Assembly: GCF_002078875.1 (NCBI RefSeq)
Contig: NC_034415.1
Span: forward strand, 19,311,975 to 19,375,974
Length of the DNA: 64,000 bases
Reading direction: 5' to 3'
From: Numida meleagris
Lineage: Eukaryota; Chordata; Aves; Galliformes; Numididae
Part shown: positions 12,701 to 25,838 of the stretch, in pieces
Numbering within the stretch: position 1 is the first letter of the stretch
How the letters are laid out: each line of letters starts with the position of its first letter
The notes under the pieces: generated by a model
Told to the model about the DNA's origin: nothing
Seen by the model: only the letters and a program-made list of their open reading frames with translations
Database searches by the model: none
Translations under genes and position numbers: made by a program

Positions 12701-13007
12701 GGCGGGAAGGGCAGTGTGGCATCTTTCTCCCTACACTTTGAATTTATCTGAGAACAATGCTTTTCATCAGGATGGATGCTCATCCACAAAAATATCATGG
12801 AGGTCTAACCATGGCACAAATGGGGAGTTTCACTTCTGAAAGGAAAGTATTACCTGAAAAAAGATAAAACCTCCAGATGAGACCTCAATCAGTGCATTTC
12901 CCTCTATCAACAACTTGTCTCTCCCCAACTGCGGCATTCAAAAGTCTTTCCAGATATTCTAAAGTTAGTTCCTAGCTTGTTGCTGAATTACTGACTGATC
13001 ATTTACA

Positions 13008-13110
13008 TTACAGTAGCATTGTGAATCTGCACAGTGCAAGGCACTATACTCCCACGTGACAGCCTTTGACCCAAAGAGTTTACCTGTCAAATAATCAAGA
13101 GAAACAGATT
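13008..13110 (+). repeat. Ancient amniote dispersed repeat relic
   Basis: The order TACAGTAG, CATTGTG, GCAAGGCACTATAC, then ACAG...TTTGACCCAAAGAGTTTAC and an A/G-rich tail with CAAGAgaaACAG is collinear with a repeat that is common in turtles and crocodilians (hallmark CCCCAAAGAGCTTAC). I am not sure of its library name. The copy is degraded, as expected for a very old insertion in a bird. Confidence 0.45.
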
Positions 13111-16100
13111 CTTAGGAGAAAGTGCACCTCCTAGTTATCACAGGTGCATACTGATGTTTCCTTCCTTCCTTTTAAGACAAGTACCTAAGCAGTAATTTAA
13201 CATTCATGCTAAAGTCTTTCTACCAAGTATAGTAGGCAGAATGTAAGACCTTCTACTCCTGTTCTGTAGCAACTTCTTACAGTATTGTATTACAAAGCCA
13301 CATTTTATGAACTCAAATCTGGAACTACGAAGAGTGAACCGTGTTCTCTACACTGTCTATTTGTACAAGCCAAAAGATCATTTTAGGTTATGGAACATTC
13401 ATATATTTAGCAAAAAATGAATTCTTCAATCCAGACAAATTATTCTGATGTAGAAAAAAGGAGATAAAAATAGAACTTGTGTGGATCTGAATTTTAATTC
13501 AAATGCAAGAGGCCATAAAGTATCTCATCAGTCAAGCTTTGAAGATGAACTGCTAATTAACACAGATGTTACCTTTGCCTTTACTACTGTAACTTTCTCC
13601 AGATTAACCTTTTCTTTAACACAAAAAAGGAAAGTAATATTTATTTTGTCTTTTTTTAATGTAAAATTTACTAAAATACACACCCATTTATAGAAGTATC
13701 ATGCTACTCTTTAGTTATCAATTTTAGGGTCTAGTTTTATTCTGCCTTCTAACAAACTGTTCAGCTACCTAGGAAGAAGCAAATAATCCTAGCCTCTGAG
13801 CTACTGAAGCATCCCCTTCCTTCTCCACAGCTCTGTCTACATACCAGCTGGCCTTCTGATGGGCACCTCTCCATGACCCTCATTGTGACAGAAGATGTAG
13901 AGGTCTAATTAAAGATTTATTTGAAATATAAAGTCCCAAATCCTCACAACATGCAAGATTAGCTTCTGTCTCTCCCATTCTGTTCAGCAAGAATCACTAC
14001 ATTCATGCAATAGGATTTTCTGAAAACCAGGTGCCTGCAGCCATTGACATGAGTATTTACCTTGAAAGCAGCGCCTTGACTTCAGACAAGATGGATTAGG
14101 TAGAACAGATAAAGAATCATGCATTTTTTTATCAGACATTCATACAGCAAAAACTATGACACAGCAAACTATTTAGAGAAGCTGAATAATGCCACAGAGA
14201 AGCCCACTGGAAAAGGACCTACGGATCAGAGTAGATTCCCTTCTAGTCCACATTGTTGTTCCTTCAGCATTGGACAATGTCAGAATATTTTTTCCCCATA
14301 CTCAATGAATAGACTATGAAAACGTAGCCAGGTAACTGTACAAATGGAAGCTGGGATAAATGCTCTAGAGAAGGATTTTTACAGCTTCCCTGCCATCACC
14401 TGAAGTAGCAAATTAGTTAGTTTTCTGAGTCCTACAAAATCTAGCTTTTTGATCATGGTAAACTCAAGAATTACAGGACTAATCATCTAGCCAGCTCACT
14501 GTCAGTAAAAGCTAATGTCTAATTATCACATATGGTGAAGGGTTTAATTAGCTGCAGTGATTTGATATTTTCAGTTAACCAAAGTGATGAGGACCTAGTC
14601 ACAAAGCCAGATAGCGGTCCTCTACTTTATAAATAAATGCTCCTTAACATAATATACTGCTCTAAGTGACATCGTATCTTCAGTGATTCCTGGTATAAAA
14701 AGTTAAGATTTGGACACACTGCCAATGAAGCCGTGCAGGCAAGCAGCTCTTCAGAGTGTTGCGCACCTGACAGCGTACATTAGAGGAGACTGATGCTGTT
14801 CTCTGTATATCAAAGCTCAGGACATCAAAGTTTACAGAGCTCATATCTGGATGATTTTCATTACAAACATTAGAACGAGCTAATTCATTACAACTATGGA
14901 CTACAGCCCACTTGCAGGTGACTCCAGACCATATTTATTCGGTATCAAATTGCAAAATTCAAAACTGCCAAAAATCGATTATATAGTTATATTACAGAGA
15001 ACCTCAGGTAATACTAATAGCTACATTGCTGGCAGGAATACCAGCTTAAAAATTAACAGTTCAATCACACACAATACCAGAGATAGCATCACAATTAGCT
15101 TTACAAAACAACATCATTCTTTATGAGGCCTTTTCTTTTCCTCCTCATGCTATTTGCCTGATAAGCCCTTGCCAACAAAGACATTATACTAATTACAATT
15201 AGTTATACAAAGTGTGGGACAACTGAAATGATTTATTGATTTTTCCTCACAAAATAAAGCTTATTATGAATTCCAAGCGTACAGGAAGGAGAAGCCCCAG
15301 ATGGCATGTTTACTCCAGACATGTATGAACATGAATACATGCATAGAGGCACTCAATCCATTTACAACTTTAATCTAAAATAGTTGACTGGAAAAATCTG
15401 TGTGTAGTAGGTTTTAAGTAATTAAATTCCTTTTTTCCTAAGCAGAGACATTTGAGGTACTAAGCCAAGAGCAGAGCCATTTTCTAAAAAAATCTCAGAA
15501 CTAATAGGCTCTTCCAGAAATAGTTAAAAAATAAATAAAAATAAAGAAGTAACAGTGCCCAGCCCAACAAGTAACAATAGGCATATTTTTATGCAGTACT
15601 ATGTGAAGTCTGAAGACATACAAAGAACATGAAGCTGTGTTCAATCTTTTTCTGTGTTTAAATATTTATCAGTGTTAGACATTGCTTCATATCTAGGCCT
15701 CAAGATAATGCAGGAATCTTTCTGCTTTGGTTTTCATTCTAGCCATTTCTTCAAGATATTCTTTTCTCTTTTATCCTGCAATGTCAAGAATGCTCCTAAA
15801 TCATATTGAGAATTCACTCATCCTGTGAATATCCCCCATGTTCATCAAGGATGTGTGTGTCCTGTGAGTCTGAGCAGAATACAGCATTTGATCCTTCATG
15901 GGGACCCTCCTCACAAGTCTGTATATTAAATTCCTTTGAAGTTCCAAAAAAAACTACCCCTAGATTTACTGAAAAATGAATAGCTGATCCAGTTTGATGT
16001 TCTCCCAGTCTTTTTATTTCCCTTATTTCCCCCATCTCCAGGGCTCCACCTCGAACAAGCCCACAGATATAAACCTTCTGTAATACAAACCATGGATATA

Positions 16101-17418
16101 TACAAGTAAACGTGGTCTAGATGCTACAGGCACACTCACAAACCAATAAGTTTATTCTCTGTTCTCTGCAGTGTCTTTTGTAACTACTAGCCATTTTGTC
16201 CTCAGTCTTGACAAGAAAAGGTATGACAGGCAAAATATATTTCTTCTTTTTTTTTTCTGGTCTGCAAGTCAGCATTATCTGATTAGGTCTACTTCCTACG
16301 GCTTGTTCAGTCTCGCTTATCAGACACGCTGGAAAATATTTCCAATAATAAGCCACCAGAAATCTGCCTTCATATCTGGTATCGGGCTACCTATAACAGA
16401 GATCTTTTCATTTTAGTTTTAAAGTATTGCTTCATTCAACAAGCTGACTGCTGGCTGACACACAATCTAACCTAAAGGCTATGGATCAGCAAGTAAATGC
16501 AGAAATTCTATTAGTTTTCAGACCTGAGTTTTACGCCTTTCATTTCAAATGAAATCAAAATCCTACACATGAATAGGTAAAGCACAAAGTAAAGATCCTT
16601 TCTTAAAACCATCCATTACTTATTACATGAGTGTGAGGAAGAAAGCAGTTTCTGCATCTTGTAGATACTGTATTTCTTGTGCTCAGTGACTCTGGCAAGG
16701 CTGCTAAATAGCAGACATAAAAGAGATCCATTCTGAAGTAAAATTAAAACCATGAAGAATGTTATATTATGCAATATGAAATCTTGCAGAGGCACAAAGA
16801 CAGGCACATTCAGATATGCTTGCTATTAACAAAACCTCTCTAAGCTTGTACAGGTAGGACCTCCTTACCCACACCTGAATTTAAAAGTCATAAGAAAACT
16901 TCTCTATGCTTGAGGGGTTTGGGAAATAAGCATCCTCATTTGAACTAAGGAAATAGTCCAGAATGTTTATGAAAAAAAATATAATTTTTTTTAAAACTGA
17001 AAGAAAAACTAGCAAAAAAAGATTTTATTCTTTGGTTCCTTCAGTATGCATTTTTACTTTTGACATGTAGTCAGATTTCCTACTCAGCTTTAAATATAAC
17101 TACAAGAGAGAGATTGATGAGTGATTGTCACCTGACTCCATTTTACCATTTGCTCTAAGTAGATAAGTTACTGGAAGTTCTCAGAGCACAAGCATCAGCA
17201 CTTTGACACAGTATACAGCCAAAAATTAACAGCAGAGGGTACAGTTCACTTCTGGTATGGTCTTGCAAAACTTCACTGAAGTCACTGGAACAACCTCTGC
17301 CATCCCAGCTTTGTGGCTCAGAGATTTCTTTAGTATATACATCATTCCTAGATAATTATACCACACTCTGTTTTCCACCAGAACGGTTGACGATGATTGT
17401 CTTAGTGAAAGAAAATCC

Positions 17419-17440
17419 ATTGTGATTACCTAATCACAAT
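17419..17440. promoter_or_regulatory. 22-bp palindrome with homeodomain-like half-sites
   Basis: ATTGTGATTA, two bases CC, then TAATCACAAT: a perfect 10-bp inverted repeat. Each arm contains TAATCA/TGATTA, a homeodomain-type core. It could be a symmetric protein-binding site; function is inferred only from the symmetry. Confidence 0.35.
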
Positions 17441-20400
17441 TACGATCACACTAGCAGTTGGGGTTTTTTTGCTGTACGTCTCATTGTGTACATTCAGTTA
17501 AATAAATTGCTCCATGGTTTTGCCATTTATGCAGGAAAAATTATTAAGAAAAGCATGCTTTTTTCTACTTGGAAAAATTAGATGTAATGCTTGCCATTGG
17601 AGTATGGCATTAAAGAGTAAAGAATTCAGCTTGTTAGGCTCCTTCTTTCTCATTATAGAAGCCTTCTCATATTTTTCCTTTGTATTTTGTGTTTGTATTT
17701 CATCTGTGTTTTCCTTTGGCCATAGGTTTGATGGTCTCTCATTTCATTTTGCATGATGCTATCTTGCAGCTTGACGACTACAAGTGAGCTGGTATTCCTT
17801 ACCATAGCTCACAGCTATTACGATACTCAGTCCTCATGTATGGATTTTCCACCACAGCTCTCAGCTTTTCCCCAAGAGGTAGAACTGTAGCTGTTCAACA
17901 GAAAAGTCAATGCAGTGTAAGAAAATTTCACCCTATGTGGTCAGTTGGGTCAAGAAATGTTACCTCTGCTGGCTTAGAATATAAGCAGACAGAAGCCTCA
18001 AGATGCCATAGCCATGTCCAGCTCAGTTAAGTTCAATATGCTAACTGTGTGACAGCTTACAAAAGCATAATAATAATAAAAAGCCATGATATTCTTTTGT
18101 CTTACAGAGGGTGATAGCAGAAATGCTGGTTTATCTAGCCCTTTTGCTAGATATATGCCAGTTATACGCAGAAGAACTTTTGACGTGGAAATAGAGCTCT
18201 GTATTCTACAGCCAAAGGTTTCAAAATGGTGCTTCAAGACTGACATTCTGTTGGCATACATTAAAGAATTAAAGAATGCTGCTATAAATATAAATAGAGT
18301 CTCTGAGTTGGCATCATTGCTTGCTTATGTAGTACCTATCGTTCCAAAGGTGCTTGGTAGACTAAACACACCCAGACACATTGAGCCACTTGGGGAGTGT
18401 GGAAACTGTATAAAGGTGCAGCAGTGATTACGGACGAGTTAGGGCAGGGATAAAGAACTATGTACCAAGCAAACTCCCCAACAGCATGGGAGATGCTTGC
18501 TCAGTGCTGGCAAGGGTGGAATACTGATATAGAGCAGTATCCTAATGCATTCTTGATTTACCTTGGAAATCACTCATCCAAGTATTGACCAAATCTGACT
18601 ACACTTAACTTTAGATCTGATGAGATCAGGTTGTATGGCTGTAAGTTTGTGATAAGAAGCCAGGGTTAGAAAGAAACTGCAGATCTCAGAAATGCAAAAA
18701 AAGAAAATCCACAACCCTAAACTATTCATATGGAAATTATTCAATATAAACAGCTAATTTCTTCTTGAACTGCTCCTATAATTATCTATAACCATCTATC
18801 ATTATGAAAACTACATGGATACACAAATTATTACCATATGAAACAATGCAGGCATCTCACGTCTCATAGGTTTACTAGCATTGCTCAGGACTTTGCTATT
18901 TTAGAGTAATGTCATTATTCTTTATCTTTATGCTGTAGTATTGTCATCCATTCTTCAGTATTCATTATTACACACTTTGTCATGCACTACTTCTACAGAT
19001 ATATATATAATACTCACAGATTAAGCTAACTGATTCACTGATACCATAGACATACATTGCAATGAGATCTGTCACAGGTATTCCTTATGCTTACAAGAAG
19101 CACCAAATGAGTTATCTTTTATATACTCAAGGATCACTCTTTGTAAATGTTGAATGATTTTAGTGGTGACATTATGATTTTGTTTTCCTTCAATTTGTTC
19201 CTAACAGGATGGAAGAAATAAAAATTTACCGGTAGGAGGAAGGAATAAATTAAAGTATTTTATGAAAGCCATTCCTTAAAATGACTCAGACAATAAATTT
19301 CAACAACTGTTCATGTTCAAAAGCTCTTGTGAGTACCTGAGAACAACAATACAGGTGAAGAAAGAAAAGAGAACGTCTTCAGCTGAGAAGATGCAAGCTT
19401 GCTGTTGACTTTTGCAAGCATCACCCGAGAACTGCTCTTCAAACAGGGAGCTGTCTCTTCTCCTTTGGGCCTTGAGTGATGCCTTGTCTTGTTTTACCTT
19501 TGTGTTTTTATTTGATTTCTTGGAGTGCATGCGAACAATTAGAAACCATGCTTACCTGCAAACACAATGGAATAAGTTGCCCATTTCTACCTCACAACTG
19601 AGAAGTAAACTAGACAGGCTCCATAACCTTTAAACTGAGTTTATAGAAGCTGTAAGAAGCACCTGGAGTGGAAGAGTTTTGTATAGAACAGTGTTTGAAA
19701 AAATGTAGAGATTATCTCACCCAGTCCTCGACTACCACAGAAAATGAACACATAAGGCAAACCTCATTTTCCCCAGGAAGGGTGCTTTTACTTAGCTTCC
19801 TAGAGACTTCTGGTGTTTACTCTTAAGAAGAATCTCTGAACAAAGGCATAACAAATGCACAATTATCTCCTCTCTGTAACTTATATCACTAATGCATAAA
19901 TTTCATGAAATGCAATTCTGTATTGCATGAGTGCATGAAAATTAACCATGGGGAAAAAAAAAGGATTTTACACTGTAGTCTGGAACTGAAACACATTGCT
20001 AAAATGCTCCTTTCTAGGCAGTTTAATAATGAACATAAATGAGACCTCAGCATTATGCGAGGTATTCAAGGGTAAAAACTACCATTTAAGAAGCCAAAGG
20101 GCTGAGACTCAGGTGAACAGGTCTGTATGGCTCAACTAAATCTATGCTGAGCTTACTTAACATCTTCACTTAAGCTCAGCAGCATGTCAACTGCCTGAAT
20201 GTCTCTATGTGCTAGGCGGTGTTACCTCTCCAACTGTTTATCACCACAAAACAACCGGAAGTTACTGATCCCACAGTTGTAGCAGCAAAATACAAACACT
20301 CAATGCAGGTCTTAAACAACTCCAAGCAAAATAACAGAACTAGGCTAAGTCATATGTGTTGCAAGCACAACAGAGGGTAGCTAAATTTACACCATGACAG

Positions 20401-21475
20401 GAACCTCCAGTGGATGGGAAGACAGAAGCAGTTAGGAAATGGCTGTGTCTTCAAGTAGCCCAGCCAGGAGTCTGTGACTCAACCCTTAGGGAATGTGCAT
20501 TCTTGAGCTGCAATAGGGCAGCTTCCAAGAATTTTAATAGGAAATAGGGAAAATGAACGCATCTGAGGAGGGAGAGCGAAATATCTAATATTTTCATTAT
20601 GGACGAGTAACTGATTTCAAAAATACTTTGTGACTATAAAGACAATTATCAGAGCCACATCTTTTTCAAGTCTGCCTTGAAGTACCCGTTGTATCCACAT
20701 ACAAAGATTATCATTGTAATGGTAATTGCTTTGCCACTCCAGGAATCCACTCCAGGAGCCTGAATAGCAGACTAAATATCACTCAGCTCACCTCTTTGTA
20801 TCTTTTACCTGGCACCACACTGTTATTTACCTGAACAGTGCTTATAACCAACCACAATTCTCATATTATACAATATGACAGAATATTGCCAACTTGAGAG
20901 AAGACCACTAGGAAACTACTCATCCTGAAGCAAATAATGGTGAGAGCTTTGCAGTATTGTGCCCTAGGTGCTTAACTTGGCTCAAAAATAATCATGAGGG
21001 GAGTCAGAAAACATATTTGACAGCGGTTAGGTGAAGGCTAACATCACTACGGGTATGCTTTCAGTAGCAGCAGCTAGATGAATGCACATTCTAGAAAATC
21101 ATTTATCTTTTGTTCTATTTGTTTAAAGAAAAAGATTCAATTAAAATTCATGTTTTTTTGCCATAAAAACAAACATGTGAGATTATTATTTTCTCTGAGA
21201 TCTCCCCTTGGGTTTGGTCTGACATTACATTGTAGTGTGCTCATACATAAATGACTCTGGATTGAGGGCCTCAGCTACTGACATACTAAGTGTTAGCATT
21301 TGCTCAAAGAATTATTAGGTTACCTTAAATTTAGCACTCTGAAATGAGTAGGAGACTTTCAGATTCTGTTCAAACAGCTTACTGGGGGAATTAACACATG
21401 TAAATTCAGTATGCATTGTGACTTATTAACTGAAGCACACACAAGCTATCAGAGATTCCCAAACAGCTTCCTCTT

Positions 21476-21532
21476 GCTCCCATTGAAATCAACTGCAGTA
21501 CTCGTCTTCACACTCATATGATCAGTCCCACA
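21476..21532. repeat. Possible ancient amniote repeat fragment
   Basis: CTCCCATTGAAATCAA followed by GCAGTACTCGTCTTCACACTCAT and CAGTCCCACA resembles the TCCCATTGAAGTCAATGG-plus-ACTCAC pattern of old amniote repeats. It is short and degraded, so chance resemblance is possible. Confidence 0.25.
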
Positions 21533-23610
21533 GGACCAGCAGCAAATCAGCTAAAGATAAACCTAACTTCAATCAATTGCATTAAATATGCATAGTAGAC
21601 TATAGGACAACAGGAAGGCAATGTGTTTGGCAAACACAAGTTGCACAAAACAACAGCTAAATACAGTACACGCCACAGGGTGTAGGCAGGTATTTCCAAT
21701 ATGACCACCTGCGTACAATTTTGCCTTGCTGTTCTTGAATGTCATTCACAGGTGGGAAATATGCGAGTAATCACACAGATGTGATGGAAAACCAATTGGA
21801 CATGCCTATTTAGAAAGAGAAAACCACTGTCTGCTTCTTCCCCCGATCTTCAGGCAGACGTGATGGACCTGATAACTCCCTAGGAGGGAATACATATTCC
21901 ACAGATCATCATAAATTACTAAGGCAATGTATGTTTAGTTTTGGTATGCAAAGAAGACCTTCATCCTGGTCTTGGATGCATACAGAAATTTTTGAATTAA
22001 AGAATTTCCAATAAGATTAAACCCTGGTAAATCCTCTTTCATTGTGCCTCATTGTACAGACTGTCCTTCCACTGAATGCATGTTTGAAATATGGAGGAAC
22101 TGATTTCTCAGAGTGCCATTCTTCATCAGCTCAAATTCTTACACGTTTGTTTTCTCAGCTAACCCTGCACATTCCTCTCACTAATGAGTGCATGTCTACT
22201 ACAAAACAGATATCAAAATGACTGCCATGGCACAGGATCCAGGTTTTTAAAACCAAGAAATAGAAAAGACAAGTATATCATTCAACTCTATCTCCCAAAA
22301 TGATGCAGAATTTCCTTCAATGAATTGACCTAATTTTCCCAGTGGTTTTGCATTTCTTTTCTAAAGTGTCCTATTCAATAAGGTTTAAATAAATCTTCAA
22401 AAATGTAAATTACCTGCTCTGGAAAGGGCAAGCAATCAAAGCCAAAAGGAAAATGACCTTTTTCATTACAGAATTTATATATCATTTGGAATCAATATCT
22501 TAATTTTAACCTATATGGGATCCACAAATGAGCTTCAGCCTCACCTGCAATATGCAAATCTTGCTGAAAGAAAAAATATACTTGTAGCCTATTATCAAGT
22601 TCCAACAGAAGACATTAAATATTCAGGAGGAAAACAATGCCAATACTATAATACTGCAAACTGTATTGAGAAACTGTGAAACCTATCTTTTTTCTTGCAA
22701 AGAGAAGGAAAAAATTTTTGAAAGTCTATAACTAATACATTTTAAAATAAGTATTAGGCACAGAGGTAAACTAAACAAACAAAACAGTAAGAAGAACTCC
22801 AGTCAGAATTTTCTAATCATGAAATTGTACAATATAACCCTACTAGTTTCTTGTGGAATAAAAGTAAGTATCACAGTGATTCAAAGGAGAAAAAAAATAA
22901 TTAACTAATTTGTTTCTAAGGACAGAGGAATAAAATCCTTAAAATCCTAGATGTATTCCCATGGGGTTTGCTCAGCTATTTTATACCTTCTGAGACATCT
23001 GCCAAGAAGAGGTCAGCTGAACTAATCCGTGCTTACACCTTGGCATCTCCATTGAAACATCATCTCTCCACTGTAGAGAGTGGAGCAGTTATTACTTGCT
23101 GCTATGACACTAAGTCTCAGAAACAGCCTAGACTTTATCCTGAATTGAGAAGTGACTGATGTGTCTTTCATAAACCAAAGAAATCTATACACTGGGTGGC
23201 TCAGGAGACCGATAGTTCAACTTCCTTGGGAGTATCTTCCTCTTCTCTCTGGCTTTCAGAGCACTCCTTTCACTGATGCAGTACCTACAGAAGGGAAAAG
23301 GAGCCATCAACTGAAATTCAACGTCAAACAACTAACTTTGCGGACACAGCTCAGAGAAATGTCAAATATTTTTTCCTATATTCATTTGCCTGAAAAACAG
23401 GGCTTAAGTATTCTCTACTGGCTGTGAATTCACCTTCTCTCACTGCAGAACCATGGCCTCATAGGCGGTTCCCACACCAAATGCAAAGCTGTCCCTTCAT
23501 AAACTGGGAACCATAAAATCTCATAGTGAATGCCTGGCAGCAAACAAACAAATGAAAAAACACATCACAGAATAAAAGCATTCACAAAAAACCCCTCATG
23601 TATAAAAATT

Positions 23611-23632
23611 AGTTGTCAGATAGCTGACAACT
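23611..23632. other. Short hairpin, 9-bp perfect stem
   Basis: AGTTGTCAG, loop ATAG, CTGACAACT. A perfect inverted repeat with a four-base loop. It is too short for a microRNA precursor, and no flanking extension of the stem was seen. Confidence 0.6.
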
Positions 23633-25722
23633 CCATTCTGTCTTCCTGCAGCTTGTAATACCTAGGAAACCACCCCTTCACATTTATCACTATTTACCAA
23701 TACCGCTCAGATCTTGGAGCTTGGACCAGCTACAATTGACACCCACTCCATATTCATGGAATCCATCTCTTTCTCATGACATCTGTTCTTTGTCCCAGAC
23801 TAATCATGATATATAGGGTGATATGACTGCTAACTGCTCTGAACACTGCTCCTGGTGTCTTGCCATGGGTTTCAGCAGAATCACAACCGTGAGGCTGTTC
23901 ATGTAATCTCTAAACCTGTAGCATAAAACCACTGGCGCAGAGAGGCAAGTTTTAGGACTAGTGCTACTAATATCGCTCCTTCTTCAGTGTCAGAAGAGAG
24001 ATTCTCTCTGATTTCTTACCACTAGTATCCTTCAAAGCTATGTTTGGTGCAATCAGATCTGGTGATAATAGCCTCTGTTGGGTAACAAAGCATCATGTTT
24101 CAAAATTGGACTTTGGAAGGACTCTAAGATTTACCTCTGAAAATAAGGCTTTGATGGGTCTGTTTGGGAGAAAGGCTGGTTATCAATGATAACACATGTA
24201 TTTAGACTCTTAGAGAAACCAGAGAGGTGCCAGAAATAAGAAATTGTCATTTTCCTCTGTAAGTCTGGCTCCATTACACACGTGTTCAGATCCCATTTTT
24301 GTTAGCCAAATCTCCGTTTAAAAAATCATTTTACAGGTGTTAAGAAGCCCATAGTCATTTACTCGGAATTTTTCCTTTTTATTTCAGTCAGATATTAATA
24401 GAACAGCAAAGAAAAATGTTCCCATGGTTTAAAGAACACATTTTTCTCTGTATCTGCTTCAGCTTACATGAGAGGGGAAAAAGGCTCTGATAATCTACAG
24501 TACAAGCAAGGAAGGTGTCAAGGGAAAACTTACTTTTTAAAATGCTTTTCTGCATTATTTCAGGTGAAACAGACAGTTAATACGTAGAGGCTGTTTTTCT
24601 GTGGAGACCAAAACACTGAAGAGCAGCAGTATGCTAAATGTCATCTACAGAGCCCACATCACAACAGATCAGCTTAGATACTATAGGAGAATCTGTGACA
24701 ACTTGAGATGGATGGGCAGAAATAAAAGTTTAACCAGTTTTGAAATAAAAAGTTAAATACCAGAGGAAATGTTTCTTACTCTCTGCCCAATATTAAGAAC
24801 ACTAAATAATTTGAAAAACTACAGCAAGGGTAATATATGCAGCAAATCACACAAGACTTTATCCTTGCAAACAAAGTTTGAAAGCATTTTTGCTCACAGG
24901 AAAAGCATCTTAGTTTGAATTTGTATGATAAGTAAATATTCCCACTTCTCTGCTGGTTTGGAAGAGAGGTTAATAGAGGTGAAACATTCAACGAACATCT
25001 CTAACAGACACATTTTTCTGTGCAAGAAATCATTATTATTTCTGCTTCAACATTTTATCAGCCTGGATGTAAGATCTTGCAAAATGAAGGATTTCCAAAA
25101 GCGAAGATGACTTTTAGAGAAAAATAGAACTACGTGTTTATGATTCCGGTCAATAAGAAAGTTAGGGCCACCATTTTATTGAATGAAGAAAGACCAAGTC
25201 ATCAACCCTCTCTTTGGTATGGTCAGTTCTGGATTTGCAGTTCCCATCCACTAAGACTTGGACCTTCAGACCTATCCAGGTTGGGAGCTTTCAATCCAGA
25301 CAGTATTAATATTTAGGTGGATTCTATTTTTTGTTCTGCTTGAATTAGCTGTCTGAAAAATTCATTACTTACATAGTTCAAGGCACTGAACAAATTCAAA
25401 TTAGCTTCAGTGGTTCACTTTCATAGTAGAGGTTTAGTTTGTACACAAGTTCAACTGGAACTTTATCAGTGACTTGGGCACAGAACAAAGAAAACATGAG
25501 ACCTGAGGGTGTTAGAATCTGATTTTCTTCATTCACATTAAAACCAAATGTACAGTGTACTGTAGTTTAAAAAATCTTTGCTGATTATAGCACCAGTGAT
25601 AAAATGTGGGTCTAATCAAAATGACTCTGTATTGAACATCAAACCCTGCAGTACCCAATTATTCATTTGTGGTTCTGGTAAGGAATGTGATATTCAAAGG
25701 TGTAACCTAACCTGCAGCCATA

Positions 25723-25794
25723 AATAACACATATATTAAAAAGAACAGCTTGATGGCAATGCTTCTAAATGCTGTTCTTTTACTATGTGTTATT
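25723..25794. other. 72-nt hairpin with two 11-bp stem blocks
   Basis: The outer arms AATAACACATA (25723-25733) and TATGTGTTATT (25784-25794) are perfectly complementary. The inner arms AAAAGAACAGC (25739-25749) and GCTGTTCTTTT (25771-25781) are too. A 5-versus-2-base internal loop separates the stem blocks and a 21-base apical loop closes it. The overall size and shape resemble a pre-microRNA or a tiny inverted-repeat element; I recognise neither a known microRNA nor a transposon family. Confidence 0.7.
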
Positions 25795-25809
25795 AGCTTT
25801 CAATCCATC

Positions 25810-25838
25810 AGTAGCAGTAGTAGTAGTAGTACAGTAGT
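25810..25838. repeat. AGT trinucleotide microsatellite
   Basis: About nine AGT-like units with two interruptions (AGC and AC). It lies 16 bp from the 25723-25794 hairpin. Confidence 0.85.

Larger units (their letters stand above)
4103..13007. other. Gene-free intronic block
   Basis: AT-rich sequence without recognisable exons. It holds an AT dinucleotide-rich patch (5341-5374), a GC-richer patch (about 8810-8960), a T/G-rich simple stretch (about 9128-9163), an alternating purine-pyrimidine GT tract (9677-9702) and a pyrimidine-rich run near 10400-10430. A cluster of TAAT/ATTA words lies around 7470-7505. Confidence 0.6.
13111..25722. other. Gene-free intronic block
   Basis: AT-rich intronic sequence. 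I see a 22-bp palindrome at 17419-17440, a hairpin at 23611-23632, a possible old repeat piece near 21476-21530 and a short AT run near 19000. The small open frames, including overlapping ones near 16120-16416 and 18000-18427, match nothing known to me. Confidence 0.55.
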
